A stretch of DNA of 64,000 nt from CAVXSP01 sp963724645 (GCA_963724645.1 CAVRVJ010000003.1:1-64000); one strand, 5' to 3'; counted from the stretch's first letter, positions 45,203-56,148 are shown. Made by a program: numbers and translations. The notes: a model not told the origin generated them from the sequence alone.

Positions 45203-46591
45203 ATGGGACTCCCCAGCCGTGGCGTTCTCTTTGTGTGCCTCCAAACGTGTCTCCTGACGTCTACGCCGGCCTTCGCACAGAACTGGAGCTTCGACGCCCG
45301 CAACGTCGGCATGGGCGGCGTCGGTTCCACCAGCAATGTCGCCGTGGACATGGTCGACGAACAGCGGCCGTATCGGCCGATCGTGCTGCCGTTCGGGCTG
45401 TTTCCAGGTGCTGCCGAACCTGCCCAAGCTCGACCCGACGAAGCGACGAATTCGATCTCGTCCGCACGATCGAGTACAGCCGCGAGCCCGATCCACTTCA
45501 TCGTCGGCCGAGACGACACGAGCACCGCATCGGTGTTCATCACCGACCTGCGCAACGGCGAGCTCAACAGGGATCTCAATGCCTACCGGGGTTTCTCGCC
45601 CGCCACGAGCGTGTCGGCCGAGGGCCTTGCGTCGCCAAACTGGGGCCACACGTTCAAGCTCAAGAAGGACGGTAACGGACCGTTTCAGGGGATCTACGCC
45701 GGCGCGGGCGTCTACTTCTCGATGAAGACCGCCGCCGAGATCGATCCCGCGCTGGCCGCGGTATTCGCGAGCCCGACGCCGGTGTACATGCCGAACACCA
45801 GCTTCTACATGTCGAACGACACGGAAAGCCAGTTCGCGATGGCCATCACCGGCGGGTACCGCGCTCGTTTCGCGTGGCCCGACTGGATCCCCGGCGGCGG
45901 GGTCGCGGGCGGTGGCGGCCATCGGGCGCGGAAGGCCTGTACGTCGGCGCGAACTATCACTTTCTGCGCGGATTCAACTATGAGCACTTCGAGCCGAACG
46001 CCCGGCTCGACACCAACGCCCAGGGGCTTCTGTTCGTGAACCCCTCCAAGGGCTTGCCCGTCACGATCGACCGAAGCACGTCGACCAGCGGAACCGGCTT
46101 CGCGGTTGATGCAGGGATCGCGGCCGTCGTCGGCCGGTGGGAGGTCGGGGTTGGCGTCAACGGCATCGGCAACCGTATCAACTGGACCAGCGCGGAGCGA
46201 ACGAACTACGTGCTCGACAGCCTGTTCACCGGCGGCGAGTTCAACGACCTGCCGACGGTCCCGGTCGGACGATATTCGCGTGGAGCTGCCGGTCGACGTC
46301 CGAGCGAACGGCACGTACAACGCCGACCGCTGGACGGCCACCACGGAGGTCGGGCACGGCTTCAACGGCACCACCGTCCGCGGCGGGTTCGAGCAACGCC
46401 TCAATCGCTTCCAGTTCCGCGGCGGCGCCCGGTACATCAAGGAGCGGTGGGAGCCGACGGGAGGCGCCGGGTACAACTTCTCGGATCAGTTCGGCGTCGA
46501 TGTTGGACTGTTCAGCACGAGCGCGAACCTCGAACGGCAGCGTCACCTCGCCATCGCGGTCTCGCTGCGGTTCATGGCCGGCAACCAGTAA
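45203..46591 (+). CDS. Outer-membrane beta-barrel protein of unknown function, frameshifted
   Basis: About 460 residues after frame changes near 45415, 45475, 45920 and 46265. A cleavable signal peptide ('GVLFVCLQTCLLTSTPAFA', then 'QNWSFDARNVGMGG') precedes alternating aromatic strands: 'GIYAGAGVYFSMKTAAEI', 'ESQFAMAITGGYRARF', 'GLYVGANYHFLRGFNYEHF', 'GRWEVGVGVNGIGNRINW', 'FQFRGGARYIKERWEPTG', 'VGLFSTSANLERQRHLAIAV', ending 'SLRFMAGNQ'. The 'ARNVGMGG' start and strand pattern resemble the TraF-like/'conjugal transfer' outer-membrane family found across Acidobacteriota. ATG 45203 follows a purine-rich AAAGG. Stands alone; a MITE-like element follows. Confidence 0.65.
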
Positions 46592-46652
46592 CGCGGCGAC
46601 AAATCGGCGCCGTTGACATATCGGAGCCTGGCCGGTGACAGGTCGAGGCTAA

Positions 46653-46815
46653 GTGCTCCATTTCGGAATTACGGCCAGGCACCGAGGCCGTCGAGGCGCC
46701 CGCCCCGCAAGGCGCGAGGAGGGAAAATGCCCAGTGCATTTGACCGACGAGCGAACGCCGCGGGGCGGGGTGTGCCTCGGCGGCCGAATGCGGCCGTAAT
46801 TCCGAAATGGAGCAC
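46653..46815. repeat. 163-bp MITE-like element with 24-bp perfect inverted ends
   Basis: The left arm 46653-46676 begins 'GTGCTCCATTTCGG' and is matched exactly by the reverse complement of 46792-46815. TAA lies directly outside both ends (46650-46652 and 46816-46818), as a 3-bp target duplication. The inner part is partly self-complementary as well ('GCCCCGC' against 'GCGGGGC'). No gene inside, so a non-autonomous element moved by a transposase elsewhere, or a palindromic REP-type unit. As RNA it would fold into a long hairpin and could also end transcription from both sides. Confidence 0.75.
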
Positions 46816-47010
46816 TAAGGGTGGACAACAGGCTCGTCGATGGCTTTGTCTTCAAGCACTCCCGCCGGCACCTGCCACCGCGCGTCCTTGTCCGCGAAAT
46901 TCACCAGGACCATGGAGTCGTTCTTCTTGAGAATCGTCACCGCGGGGATACACCTTGTAAACGGTGAGTCCGTCCGTCTTGTAGACGTACACGCTTTCTT
47001 AACACGCCAT
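46815..47010 (-). CDS. Small protein of unknown function, frameshifted, stop formed at MITE edge
   Basis: About 62 residues. ATG 47010 has a strong ribosome site (AAGGAG, 7 bases upstream). An immediate frame change (the codons after 'MAC' hit TAA) is followed by 'VYVYKTDGLTVYKVYP', then, after another shift, 'AVTILKKNDSMVLVNFADKD' and 'ARWQVPAGVLEDKAIDEP' plus 'VVHP'. The strand pattern suggests a small beta-barrel. The stop TAG uses bases of the MITE flank, so the original 3' end may have been altered by the insertion. It follows the kinase gene on the same strand by 18 bases. No family recognised. Confidence 0.5.
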
Positions 47011-47028
47011 CGGTTTGCTCCTTGTGGG

Positions 47029-49195
47029 TCACTTTCGAGACAGTCGTAAGTAGGCTTCGTCGCTCCGCAGGGCCTGCAGCCACGGGGAGCGTTCGACTTT
47101 CGTGCGCGGACATTCCGGCCTTGAGCGGCCTTCTCCAACCATTCGAGCGCCTTCGGGCGATCGCCGAGTTCCTCGAATGTCGTCGCAAGCGTAAGGAGAT
47201 CCTCCGGCTTTTGCGGCGGTTGCTCGCTCCAGTCGCCGCGAGAAGCGTCCGTGCGTCGCTCCTGTGCTGCTCGGCCGCGGAACCGCGAGTGAGCAGCCCG
47301 AGCACTGCATGGGCATCGGCAAGGTCATGTAAGAAGGGATACGTATCCTTCGGTTTGTCCTGTCGTTCACGCTCACCATCGCTGCAGCGCGGTTTCGTAA
47401 GCCACTTTGGCCTGGTCGCGCAAACCCGGGCGCCCAATACCGCGCGGCGCCCAGGTAGCTCCAGTGGATCCGATGTCGCATCGGGTTGCCTCGTGGCTTT
47501 CTCGTACTGTTCGGCGGCATCGGCATATCGGCCATCGTTGTAATAGGTGGTGCCCAGGTTCGAATAGGCGGTCGCGTTCTGCACGATCTGTGCGGAACGT
47601 TCGTAATACCCTCTGGCCTCGGCGAACTTCTCGAGACCCGAGTAACGCGGAGCCAAGATTGTTGTAGGCCTTTACGTTATTTGGCGCTGAATTGAGCATG
47701 CGCTGAAACTCGGCAGCGGCCTCTTCCAGGCGGTGTTCCGATAGTAGAGCGCGCCCAGCCATTGTGAGCGGTCCAATCATCCGGACCAAGTTTCACAGCG
47801 TTGAGGAGCGCCTTCTGGGCTTCGTCCAGCCGGGCGAGCCGGACATACGCGCGGCCGAGCTCGCGCCAGGCCTCGCTGCTCTTGCCATTCAGCGCGATCG
47901 CGCGCTGTGCCTCGCCGACCGCGCCCTCAATCAAGCCCTGGCCAAGGTCGATCATCGCCCACACGACGTGTGTCGGCGCGTCCTGCTCGTTCAGATTCTG
48001 CGCGGCCCGCGCCGCCTCCTTGGCTCGAGTGATGGACGCATCGTCTCTCCTGATCTCCCACCTCCGGAAGTACCCTTCCGCCAGGGTCACTCGCGCGGCC
48101 TGATCGGAAGGACTCGCCGCGACGAGAGGCTCGAGCAGGGCGATCGCGCGGTCCACGTTCGCGGCCTGGTCGTACCGGTGAACCAGCCGGCGAGCCTCCT
48201 CCAGTGCGGCTGGTCGATGCAGGAGTGCGAACGCAATTGCTGCGACGGCCGCAAGAACGGCGAGAGGCGCCACTACCCAGCGTGTGCGCAAGCGCGACGG
48301 GTGAAGTTTTGTCGGGGCGCTGGAACGCGGGGTCGGCGACGCGATCGCGCGCCCGACATCACGTAGATCCCTGGCCAGGTCCGACGTTGACGCGTAGCGG
48401 TTCGCCGGATTCTTGGCAAGACAGCGCTCGACGATCGTGATGAGCTCAATCGGCGCGTCGGGACACTGGTCGCCGATCGGTTCAGGCTCGGCGTCGAGAA
48501 TCGCCGCCATCGTCTGGACCGCCGTGTCGCGCCTGAACGCGCGGCGGCCGGTCAGCATTTCGTACATGATCACGCCGAGCGCGAATTGATCGGCGCGAAA
48601 GTCGATCGGCTGGTTCGCAACCTGCTCCGGCGACATGTATCCGGCTGTGCCGACGATGGCGTGCGTGTCCGTGAGGCCGAGGCTCTGCACCGTCAGATCG
48701 TCGGCGCCGGGCAGCGGCGCGTGAACCTTGCCGACGCCGAAATCCACGATCTTCGCGCGGCCATCGTCCGGTCAACATGATGTTGCGCGGCTTGAGATCG
48801 CGATGGACGACACCCGCCGAATGAACAGCCGCCAACCCGTCGGCCACCTGGCAGGCAATGTCGACGACGCGCGCGACTTTCAACCGACCGGACGCCAGCA
48901 CCGCATGAAGCGACTGGCCGGCGACGAGCTCCATCACGATGAAGGGCCGGCCGCTCTTCTCGCCAATGTCGTGAACCGTGACGATGTTCGGATGATTGAG
49001 CGAGGAAGTCAGCCGAGCCTCACGCGCCAGCCGCTCGGCCGCGGTCGCGTCGGCAGCGAGTTCATTCGAGACAAACTTGATGGCGACCAGACGGCCCAGG
49101 CGAGTGTCGCGCGCCTGATAGACCTCTCCCATGCCCCCGGCTCCAAGGGGGCCGACAATCTCATAGGCGCCGATACGGTCCCCAGCCTGCAGCAT
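47029..49195 (-). CDS. Membrane serine/threonine protein kinase with TPR sensor region, frameshifted
   Basis: About 720 residues after frame changes near 48770, 47775, 47620 and in the region 47050-47500. The N-terminal kinase domain has the Gly loop 'IVGPLGAGGMGEVYQARD', the Lys in 'RLVAIKFVSNELA', catalytic 'AGVVHRDLKPRNIMLT', the DFG segment 'MDFGVGKVHAPLPGAD' and 'AIVGTAGYMSPEQVAN'. One transmembrane helix follows ('RWVVAPLAVLAAVAAIAFAL'), then a run of TPR units ('SEAWRELGRAYVRLARLDEA', 'AYNNLGSALL', 'AYSNLGTTYYNDGRYADAAE'). Acidobacteria and Myxococcota carry many such kinases, which sense periplasmic or protein partners through the TPR part. ATG 49195 directly precedes the kinase fold. 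Divergent from the phosphoesterase gene. Confidence 0.85.
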
Positions 49196-49475
49196 GGCGG
49201 CGGCCGGAGGATACACCGGTTCATGGGGCCCGCGCGCCCGCCATCCGGGCGTTGGACGCGTCCGCCGCCGCCACGCGGCTCCCGCGCTCAGGGCACCCAG
49301 ACGACGTAGACGCCGCGCGATCGACGATGTAGCTCTCCACAAAGGAGTTCAACAGGATGGGACGTGACTCACACGCGCGTCGCGGTGCAGTAGCTGAGGC
49401 GCGTCTGTCGCCGGACGTCCGTCACACGGTCGTAATAGTTCTGCGGTAAGGTTGGCGAGACCTGAGAGGTGCCCC
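49196..49475. other. Divergent intergenic region
   Basis: About 280 bases between the kinase start and the phosphoesterase start, expected to hold both promoters. No element that I would stake a call on, and no gene recognised. Confidence 0.4.
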
Positions 49476-51979
49476 ATGAAGCGTCTGGTCTACGTCCTCA
49501 TTCTCGTCCTGCTTGGCGGCGGCGTCTGGAGCGCCGTCGGGAGCTTCCGCATCAAACATCCCGTCTCAGGTCAGGAAGTGACGGTGCCCGGGCAGGAGGG
49601 GTCCAACGCCATGCTCGTGAGTGGCTGGAAGACCACTCCCGCCGGGCCGACAGCTCGCGTCTGGCGACATGATTCTCAGCGGACAGGTCAGCCCCGACGG
49701 CAAGCTCTTCGCCTTCACGAACACCGGCTACACGCACCACGCCCTGCACATCGTCGACCTCGCGACAGAGAAAGAGATCGCCACGTTTCCGATGGAGCAA
49801 GCGTGGAGCGGGCTCGCCTTTGCCCCCGACGGCAAACGAGTCTTCGTCTCGAGCGGCGCCGGCTATCCGCTCAGCGACATTCAGTATTTCGATCGCTGGG
49901 ACAAGGAAGGCTGGAAGGAAGGGCGCACCGGCTACACGCTCTACGGCGCGGTCAAGGACAAGACCGCGGTTTCCTCGCTCAACATCTCGGCTGACGGCAA
50001 GCTCCTCTACGCGATCAACAACTCGGACGACACGCTGTACATCCTCGAGATCCACGGCGGGCGCGCCGTCGGCCGAGTGAAGGTCGGGCGATCATCCGCT
50101 GTCCGCGAGGCTGTCGAAGGACGGCAAGACGCTGTACGTCGCGAACCTCGGCAGCGCCAGCGTGTCGATCGTCGATGTCAGCGACCCGAGCGATCCGACG
50201 GTCGCGAGCACGCTGCCGACCGATCCGCATCCCAACGACCTCGTCCTCACCGCCGACGGGCGCCTGTTCGTGTCGTGCGGCAACACCAACAACGTGATCT
50301 CGTTCGATCTCAAGACCGGGCAGCGCCTCGAAGTGATCAGCACGGCTCTTGGTCCGAAGGCGCCGGCCGGCAGCACGCCGAACTCGCTCGCGCTGTCGCC
50401 CGACGGCGAAGACGCTGTACGTGGCCGACGCCGACAACAATTCGGTGGCGGTCATCGACGTCGAGGAGCGCGGCAAGAGCAAGCCGCTCGGCTTCCTCCC
50501 CACGGGCTGGTATCCGACGTTCGTCACGACCTCCGCCGGACGGCAAGCGCGTCATCGTCGCCAGCAGCAAGGGCAACGGCACCGGGCCCGAATCGCGTCA
50601 AGCGCCCGATCGATCCGATCGCGCCGGCGCTCAGCTTCCAGCACCACGGCAACCAGCTGAACGGCCTCGTCTCGTTCATCGACACGCCCGACGCGAAGAA
50701 GCTCGCCGGACCTCACCAAGCAGGTCTACGACAACGCGCTCTACCGCGACACGCTGCTCGAGACCTCCGGCGCGGGCGGCGAGACGGTGATCCCCGCCAG
50801 GGTCGGCGAGGCGTCGCCGATCAAGCACGTGCTCTTCATCATGAAAGAGAACCGCACCTACGACCAGGTGTTCGGCGATCTGAAGCAGGGCAACGGCGAT
50901 CCCAGCGCTGACGCTGTTCGGCCGCGACGTCACGCCGAACCAGCACGCGCTGGCGGAGCAGTTCGTGCTGCTCGACAATCTCTATTGCAGCGGCGAAGTC
51001 TCGCAGGACGGCCAGCCGTGGACGACGTCGGCGTATGCGAACGAGTTCACGCAGCGCGCCTGGACGCTCAGCTACTCGAAGCATGGCAGCGTCGACACCG
51101 GTGACGGCATTGCCGAGCAGTCCACGCCCTACATCTGGGAGCTCGCCCGCACGCACGGCCTGAAGGTCGAGACGTTCGGGATGGGCAACCGCCGCGGCGT
51201 CGCCGAAGTTCGCAGCGTTCGCTTCGAGCAGCGTGCCTCGGATCCGCAGGCCGAGCAGCGCACCGCTGAAGATGAGTCGCAGCGCGGCCGCGACTATGTG
51301 CGCGCCGATCGCTTCGTCGCGGAGTTCCAGGACATGGATCGCGCCGGCACGGTGCCGAACTTCATGTTCATGTCGCTCGGCGAGAACCACACGAGCGGCA
51401 CCACGCCGGGCGCCTATACGCCGAAGGCGCAGGTGGCCTCGAACGACGTCGCCGTCGGCAAGATCGTGGAAGCCATCACGAAGAGCAAGGTCTGGAACGA
51501 GTTCGCCATCTTCATCATCGAGGACGACGCGCAGAACGGCCCCGACCATGTCGACTCGCACCGGACGGCCGGTCTCGTCATCAGCCCGTACGTCAAGACG
51601 GAAGGTCGTCGACAGCACGATGTACTCCACGGTCAGCATGCTGCGCACCGTCGAGTTGCTGCTCGGGCTGCCGCCGATGACCCAGCACGACGCCGCCGCG
51701 CCGCCGATGGTCAACAGTTTCATGGCGAAGCCCGATCTCTCGGGCTTCACGGCGCTCCCTGCCAGAATCGATCTGATGGCGAAGAACCCGCCACAAGGCT
51801 ACGGCGCCGCCGCATCCGCGCGCATGGACTTCAGTGAGTACGACCGGATCGACGAGGACGCCTTGAACCGGATCCTCTGGCACAGCATCAAGGGCGCCGG
51901 CGTGGCGTATCCCGCTCCGACGCGTCGTGCGCTGCCGACGCCGTACGGGTTGTTCCGGTTCCCGAAGGCCGACGACTGA
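49476..51979 (+). CDS. Secreted beta-propeller (YncE-like) plus phosphoesterase two-domain protein, heavily frameshifted
   Basis: About 830 residues, with some ten single-base frame changes that can all be bridged. N-terminal signal helix 'LVYVLILVLLGGGVWSAVG'. Propeller blades recur with 'GKLFAFTNTGYTHHALHIVD', 'DGKRVFVSSGAGYPLSDIQY', 'GKLLYAINNSDDTLYILEI', 'DGKTLYVANLGSASVSIVDV', 'GRLFVSCGNTNNVISFDL'. The phosphoesterase domain (PF04185 type, alkaline phosphatase-like) follows from ~50800: 'IKHVLFIMKENRTYDQVFGD', 'VLLDNLYCSGEVSQDGQPW', 'FMFMSLGENHTSGTTPGAYT', 'AIFIIEDDAQNGPDHVDSHR' with metal-binding Asp/His. It would release phosphate from an exported substrate, perhaps under phosphate limitation. 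Known fusion type in Acidobacteria. Confidence 0.8.
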
Positions 51980-52048
51980 TGACGAGGGCCAGGGAGTTCC
52001 ACCGCGAATTCACTCCGGGCGCGGAGGACCGTCCGTCCTCCGCGCCGG

Positions 52049-52477
52049 TCAGCTCATGATGTAGCTTTCCAGTTGCTTGATCACGAACTCCTGCTCGGAG
52101 AGCGTCGCCTTCACCAGGTCGCCGATGGAGAGCACTCCAACCAGCCGTTCACTGTCCATGACCGGCAAGTGGCGGATGTGCCTGCCGGTCATCAGGGCCA
52201 TGCACTCCTCGACCGTCTGTGTCGGACCCACGTAAAGCACCTTGTCGGTCATGATCTCCGCGACCGTGATTTCCTTCGACGACTTATGGTGCAGGATGAC
52301 CTTCCTCGCATAATCACGTTCCGACATGATGCCGACAACCCGGCGGTCGCGCGTAACCACAACGGCGCCGATATCCTTGTCCGCCATCAACTCGAGCGCT
52401 TCGAACACCGAGGCTTCCGGGCCGATCGTCACCACGCCGGCAGGCTTCGACTCCAGGAGTTGCTTCACGGTTTTCAT
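52049..52477 (-). CDS. Two-CBS-domain protein
   Basis: 142 residues, intact. Two CBS repeats: 'GVVTIGPEASVFEALELMAD', 'IGAVVVTRDRRVVGIMSERD' (with the acidic end that contacts adenosine ribose) and 'KVLYVGPTQTVEECMALMTG', 'IRHLPVMDSERLVGVLSIGD'. Stand-alone tandem CBS proteins bind AMP, ATP or SAM and signal energy state. ATG 52477 is chosen because the fold starts there and 'MKTVKQLLES' is the typical opening; the open frame extends far upstream only as an antisense shadow. Convergent with the phosphoesterase, divergent from the GT39-like gene. Confidence 0.9.
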   Translation of the reverse strand: MKTVKQLLESKPAGVVTIGPEASVFEALELMADKDIGAVVVTRDRRVVGIMSERDYARKVILHHKSSKEITVAEIMTDKVLYVGPTQTVEECMALMTGRHIRHLPVMDSERLVGVLSIGDLVKATLSEQEFVIKQLESYIMS

Positions 52478-52660
52478 GGCTTTGCTCCCTCGAGGCCGCT
52501 TCAATCCGCACGGCTCCAGTCGTCCCCATGTTACGCCTGCGGGGCCGGATCGGCATCGCGTGGATCGTGGTGCGCGCCACCCGCGCGTATAGTGCTTCTG
52601 CGCGGCGATCTCTCTGCCCCTCCCGCTCGTCGTCGGCGCGGCTGCACTATCATTCCCTCG

Positions 52661-54190
52661 TTGAATCCAATTCCCGTCCCCTCGAGGCGCTCCAGGCTCG
52701 CGCTGCTCTGCATCGTCGCCCTCGGCTTCACGCTGCGTCTGTGGACAATCGGAATCGGCGTCCCGCACAACCTCGAGGATGACGAGCCGGTGATCATCGA
52801 GAAGGCGCTGCACATGATGAAATCGGGCGATTTGAACCCGCATTTCTTCGACTACGGCGGCTTCACGATTTATCTGCATCTGGGCGTTGCGAGCGCCAGG
52901 TTCATCAGCGGCGCCATGAACAAGGAATGGTCTTCCCTCGACCACGTCTGGGAAGGCGATTTCATGCTGTGGACCCGAACCGTCACGGCCCTGCTCGGAA
53001 CCCTGCTGATCTACGTCATGTACCGCGTCGGGTTGCGCTGGGGCGTGGCCGTCGCGTTGAGCACGGCCCTGCTCGTCGCCGTGCATCCACACCTTGTCCG
53101 ATCGTCGCACTTCGCGCTGACGGACATCCCTCTCACGCTGCTGGTGGCGCTCACGCTGTCGAGCTCGCTGACGGCGGCCGACGACGGCCGCCTCCGATGG
53201 TTTCTGATCGCCGGCTTGATGGCGGGATTGGCCACCGCCACGAAGTACCCTGGCGCCCTCGCTCTGCTCATGCCGTGGGCCGCCGCGATGACGAGCCCGG
53301 CGGTGCGGTCGCGTGCGGCCGCCGGAATCGCCGCCACGGGCGCCATGCTCGGAGGATTCCTGATCGCCGCACCATACTCCCTCCTCGCTCTGCCTGAATT
53401 CCTGAACAACTTCGGGACTCTGGCCCAGCACTACAACCAGCCAAGGCCTGCGATGGAGGTGGCCGACCAGTACCTCACTTACCTCCGGAACTCGTTCAGT
53501 CTCGCCCTCGGAGGCTGGTGGAACCTGCTCGGCTGGCCCGCCCTGCTTCTATCAGTGTCGGGGTTGATCTTGTTGATTGGAAAGTCGAGGTCGCGGGTCG
53601 ACTGGACCGCCACTGTGGTTCTGCTGATTTTTCCGATCGCCTACTTCTGGCTGATCAGTCATCAATCGCTGGTGTTCGCTAGATACGCGCTGCCGATGAT
53701 CCCGATGCTCTGCTTCGGCATCGCGTTCGCCCTCGACGGGCTGCGGCACGCAATTGCGTGGCGTCCGTTCCCTGCCGTGGCCCTGCTGCTCGTCGTCGTG
53801 CAGCCCGCGGTGCAAGCCGCCTGGTGGGACTTCGACCATCGCAGGGTCGCCACCGAGGAACTGGTCGCGCGCTGGCTCGAGCACAACGTCCCGCCTGGCG
53901 ATCGGATTCTGCTCGAAACGCCGAGGATCCGGTTGCGGCCGGAGTTCCACTACGACTACACGCCGCGCCTGATTCACGAGCCGCTGGAGAGCTACCGGGA
54001 TCGCGGGGTGAGGTACCTGGTCGCTTCGTCGGAGAGGTTCAACCCGGCGACGGGCCCCGCGGGCATCGCCCCGCAGGATTTTGCGGCCTACCAGCACCTC
54101 TTCTCATCGACGGAGATCGTAGAGATAGTTCAACCGGACCGGGATCATCCCGGACCTCGCTTCACGATTCTCAAGCTGTCGTCGAGGTAG
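52661..54190 (+). CDS. GT39-like multi-TM glycosyltransferase candidate
   Basis: 509 residues, intact, TTG start at 52661 (no ATG fits before the first helix). 'LALLCIVALGFTLRLWTIG' is helix 1; the next loop 'VPHNLEDDEPVIIEKALHM' has the acidic ED/DE pair characteristic of GT39/ArnT catalytic loops. Further helices: 'GTLLIYVMYRVGLRWGVAVA', 'DIPLTLLVALTLSS' after 'SSHFALT', 'FLIAGLMAGLATATKYPGAL', 'ATGAMLGGFLIAAPYSLLAL', 'LLSVSGLILLIGKS', 'FARYALPMIPMLCFGIAFAL'. The C-terminal part is soluble ('NVPPGDRILLETPRIRLRPE'). Probable outer-face sugar transfer from a polyprenyl donor. The next gene is on the other strand. Confidence 0.78.
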   Translation: MNPIPVPSRRSRLALLCIVALGFTLRLWTIGIGVPHNLEDDEPVIIEKALHMMKSGDLNPHFFDYGGFTIYLHLGVASARFISGAMNKEWSSLDHVWEGDFMLWTRTVTALLGTLLIYVMYRVGLRWGVAVALSTALLVAVHPHLVRSSHFALTDIPLTLLVALTLSSSLTAADDGRLRWFLIAGLMAGLATATKYPGALALLMPWAAAMTSPAVRSRAAAGIAATGAMLGGFLIAAPYSLLALPEFLNNFGTLAQHYNQPRPAMEVADQYLTYLRNSFSLALGGWWNLLGWPALLLSVSGLILLIGKSRSRVDWTATVVLLIFPIAYFWLISHQSLVFARYALPMIPMLCFGIAFALDGLRHAIAWRPFPAVALLLVVVQPAVQAAWWDFDHRRVATEELVARWLEHNVPPGDRILLETPRIRLRPEFHYDYTPRLIHEPLESYRDRGVRYLVASSERFNPATGPAGIAPQDFAAYQHLFSSTEIVEIVQPDRDHPGPRFTILKLSSR

Positions 54191-54229
54191 CGCTGCCAAT
54201 CTCGGGTCCCACTTGTGAGACCGTGAGCC

Positions 54230-55841
54230 TCACGTCGCAACGCTCGTGCTGTTGATCAGGTTCCACAGCGCATCGAGGCTGACCGGCTTGACGAGATGGT
54301 AGTCGAAGCCGGCGCGCTGCGACCGGCCGCGCGCCTCGGGCAGACCGTAGCCCGTTAGCGCGACAAGGAGAACTCCATCGCTGCCGGGCTCGGCGCGGAA
54401 GCGCTCCGCCACTTCGTAGCCGTTCAATTCCGGCAGGCCGATGTCGATGATCGCAATGTCCGGGCGCGCTGATTTCAACATCTCGAGCCCGCGACGTCCG
54501 TCGGCCGCCTCGAGAACGTCGTGGCCAGCGAGCTCGAGCATTACCCGGAGCGTCTCGCGCGCGTCCTTGTTGTCTTCGACCACCAACACGCGCCGTTTGG
54601 CGGTAACTGATGGAGTCGTTGCTGCCGTCGCCTTCTCCACTGACGCCGCGATGCTCGGCAGCACGACGGTTACAGATGTGCCGTGGCCCAGACCCTCGCT
54701 GAACGCCGAGACGGTCCCGCCATGCAGCTCGACGAGGCGGCGGACGAGGGTCAGACCGATGCCGAGGCCGCCTTGCGCGCGATCGATCGTTTGCTCCGCC
54801 TGCACGAACGCATCAAAGATTCGAGGCAGCAGACCGGGCGGCACGCCGGCGCCCGTGTCGGCGACGACGAGACGCGCCTCTACCCCCTCGGCGGTCAGGT
54901 GCACACGGATCGTTCCGCCCGCCGGCGTGTACTTGACGGCATTGCCGACGATGTTGGTGACAACCTGATCGAGCCTGACCGGATCGCCGTTGACCCAGAC
55001 CGGGCAGGTGGTCACGTCGAAAATCAGGTCGGCCTGTCGTTCCGCGAAGATCGCGACGCTCCGCATCACCAGAGCGGAGAAATCGAGCGGCCGCCGATCG
55101 AGTGCGATCTTGCCCGTGACGACCCGTCCGACGTCGAGCAAATCCTCCACCATCCGGGACAGGTGCCGCACCTGGCGGACGATGACCGCCCGGGCGTGCG
55201 CGGCGTGCGAATCGCTGCCGTTGAAGGCTTCGAGCACCTGGACGGCGCTGCCGATGGCGCTGAGAGGATTTCTGAGCTCGTGCGCCAGCATGGCCATGAA
55301 CTCGTCCTTCGCCTGGCTTTCCTGTTCCGCACGGTCGCGGCCGGCCTGCGCGTCGACCAGGGCACTGAGATCCGCAACAATGAGATTGTGGCGGATCGTC
55401 TCGTCGGCCGCCGAGGTGGTCATGGACAGGTAGACGTCGAACGCGCGGCCATCCGCCGGCTTCCAGCAGCTGCGGATCCTGCCCGTGCCCAAGGCCAACA
55501 AGGAGGCAAATGCCTGGTGATCCGCGTCATCGATGAACGGCATCACCGGCCCGCCGATGACATCTTCGAGTGGCATGCCGGTGAGCTGCGCAAACCACCG
55601 GTTGCAGTACAAGATGTCGCCGTCGGCTGACAGGATTGCAGCGCCTTCGCCCATCTGCTCGACGAGCGTGCGGTACGGATGAATCGGCGCTTCGCAGCGT
55701 ATAGATCTGCTCGCCCGTCGCCCCCTGCACCACCAGCGCATCGACTTCGCCGGCTCGAATCGCACGGAGCAGCTCCTCGGATTCGGCCAGCCGCGCCCGC
55801 AGCGCCTTCAGCTCGTCGAGATCGATCGAAACTTCCGGCAC
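54230..55841 (-). CDS. Hybrid histidine kinase with PAS and receiver domains, one frameshift
   Basis: About 535 residues after a frame change near 55690. Cytoplasmic, no membrane helix. N-terminal coil 'VSIDLDELKALRARLAESEE' and a PAS-like segment 'YRTLVEQMGEGAAILSADGD', 'ILYCNRWFAQLTGMP'. HisKA: 'FMAMLAHELRNPLSAIGSAV' with the phospho-His. HATPase: 'DQVVTNIVGNAVKYTPAGG' (N box), 'VVADTGAGVPPGLLPRIFD' (G1), 'GGLGIGLTLVRRLVELHGG' (G2). C-terminal receiver: 'RRVLVVEDNKDARETL', phosphoacceptor Asp in 'IAIIDIGLPELNGYEV', Thr in 'VLLVALTGYG' and Lys in 'HLVKPVSLD'. Directly downstream of two KaiB genes with 4 bases between, so it is the probable output kinase of the Kai module, in the role SasA/CikA play in cyanobacteria. 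Confidence 0.88.
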
Positions 55842-55845
55842 GGCG

Positions 55846-56148
55846 TCACCTCCGGAGCTGGAGGTCCAGGCCGACCAGCATGCGCTCCTCGTTGGACATG
55901 TCGCCGATGATGCGGCGCAGCGGCGCCGGCAGCTCCTTGATGAGCGTAGGCGCCGCGATGATCTGCTCGCGGCTGGCGAGCTCCGGCTGCTGGTAGATGT
56001 CGATGACCTGGAGCTCGTAGCGTCCTTCGAGGTGCCTTTCGCAGATCGCGCGCAGGTTCTCGAGCGCGCGGGCGCACCTGGGTGTCATCCCGGTGATGAA
56101 CAGCCGCAGGACATAGTGCCCGGCTTGATTCTCTGTATGTCTTGTCAT
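55846..56148 (-). CDS. kaiB: KaiB-domain protein 2
   Basis: 100 residues, intact. Thioredoxin-like KaiB fold: 'YVLRLFITGMTPRCARALEN', 'LRAICERHLEGRYELQVIDI', 'PELASREQIIAAPTLIKELP', 'PLRRIIGDMSNEERMLVGLD'. KaiB binds the KaiC ring and changes its phosphorylation state; the switch to the alternative fold in cyanobacterial KaiB involves the C-terminal half, which is conserved here in outline. It lies 6 bases after the other KaiB gene. The two KaiBs are about half identical, so they are likely not simple duplicates and may bind KaiC in different states. Confidence 0.9.
   Translation of the reverse strand: MTRHTENQAGHYVLRLFITGMTPRCARALENLRAICERHLEGRYELQVIDIYQQPELASREQIIAAPTLIKELPAPLRRIIGDMSNEERMLVGLDLQLRR

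Noticed and set aside
46653..46815. Simple intrinsic terminator for the barrel-protein gene
   Set aside because: Far longer than a terminator stem, flanked by TAA on both sides and without a U-tract; a mobile palindrome fits better, though it may end transcription too.
52478..53431. Upstream extension of the CBS frame on the minus strand
   Set aside because: Antisense to the GT39-like gene; the CBS fold starts at ATG 52477.
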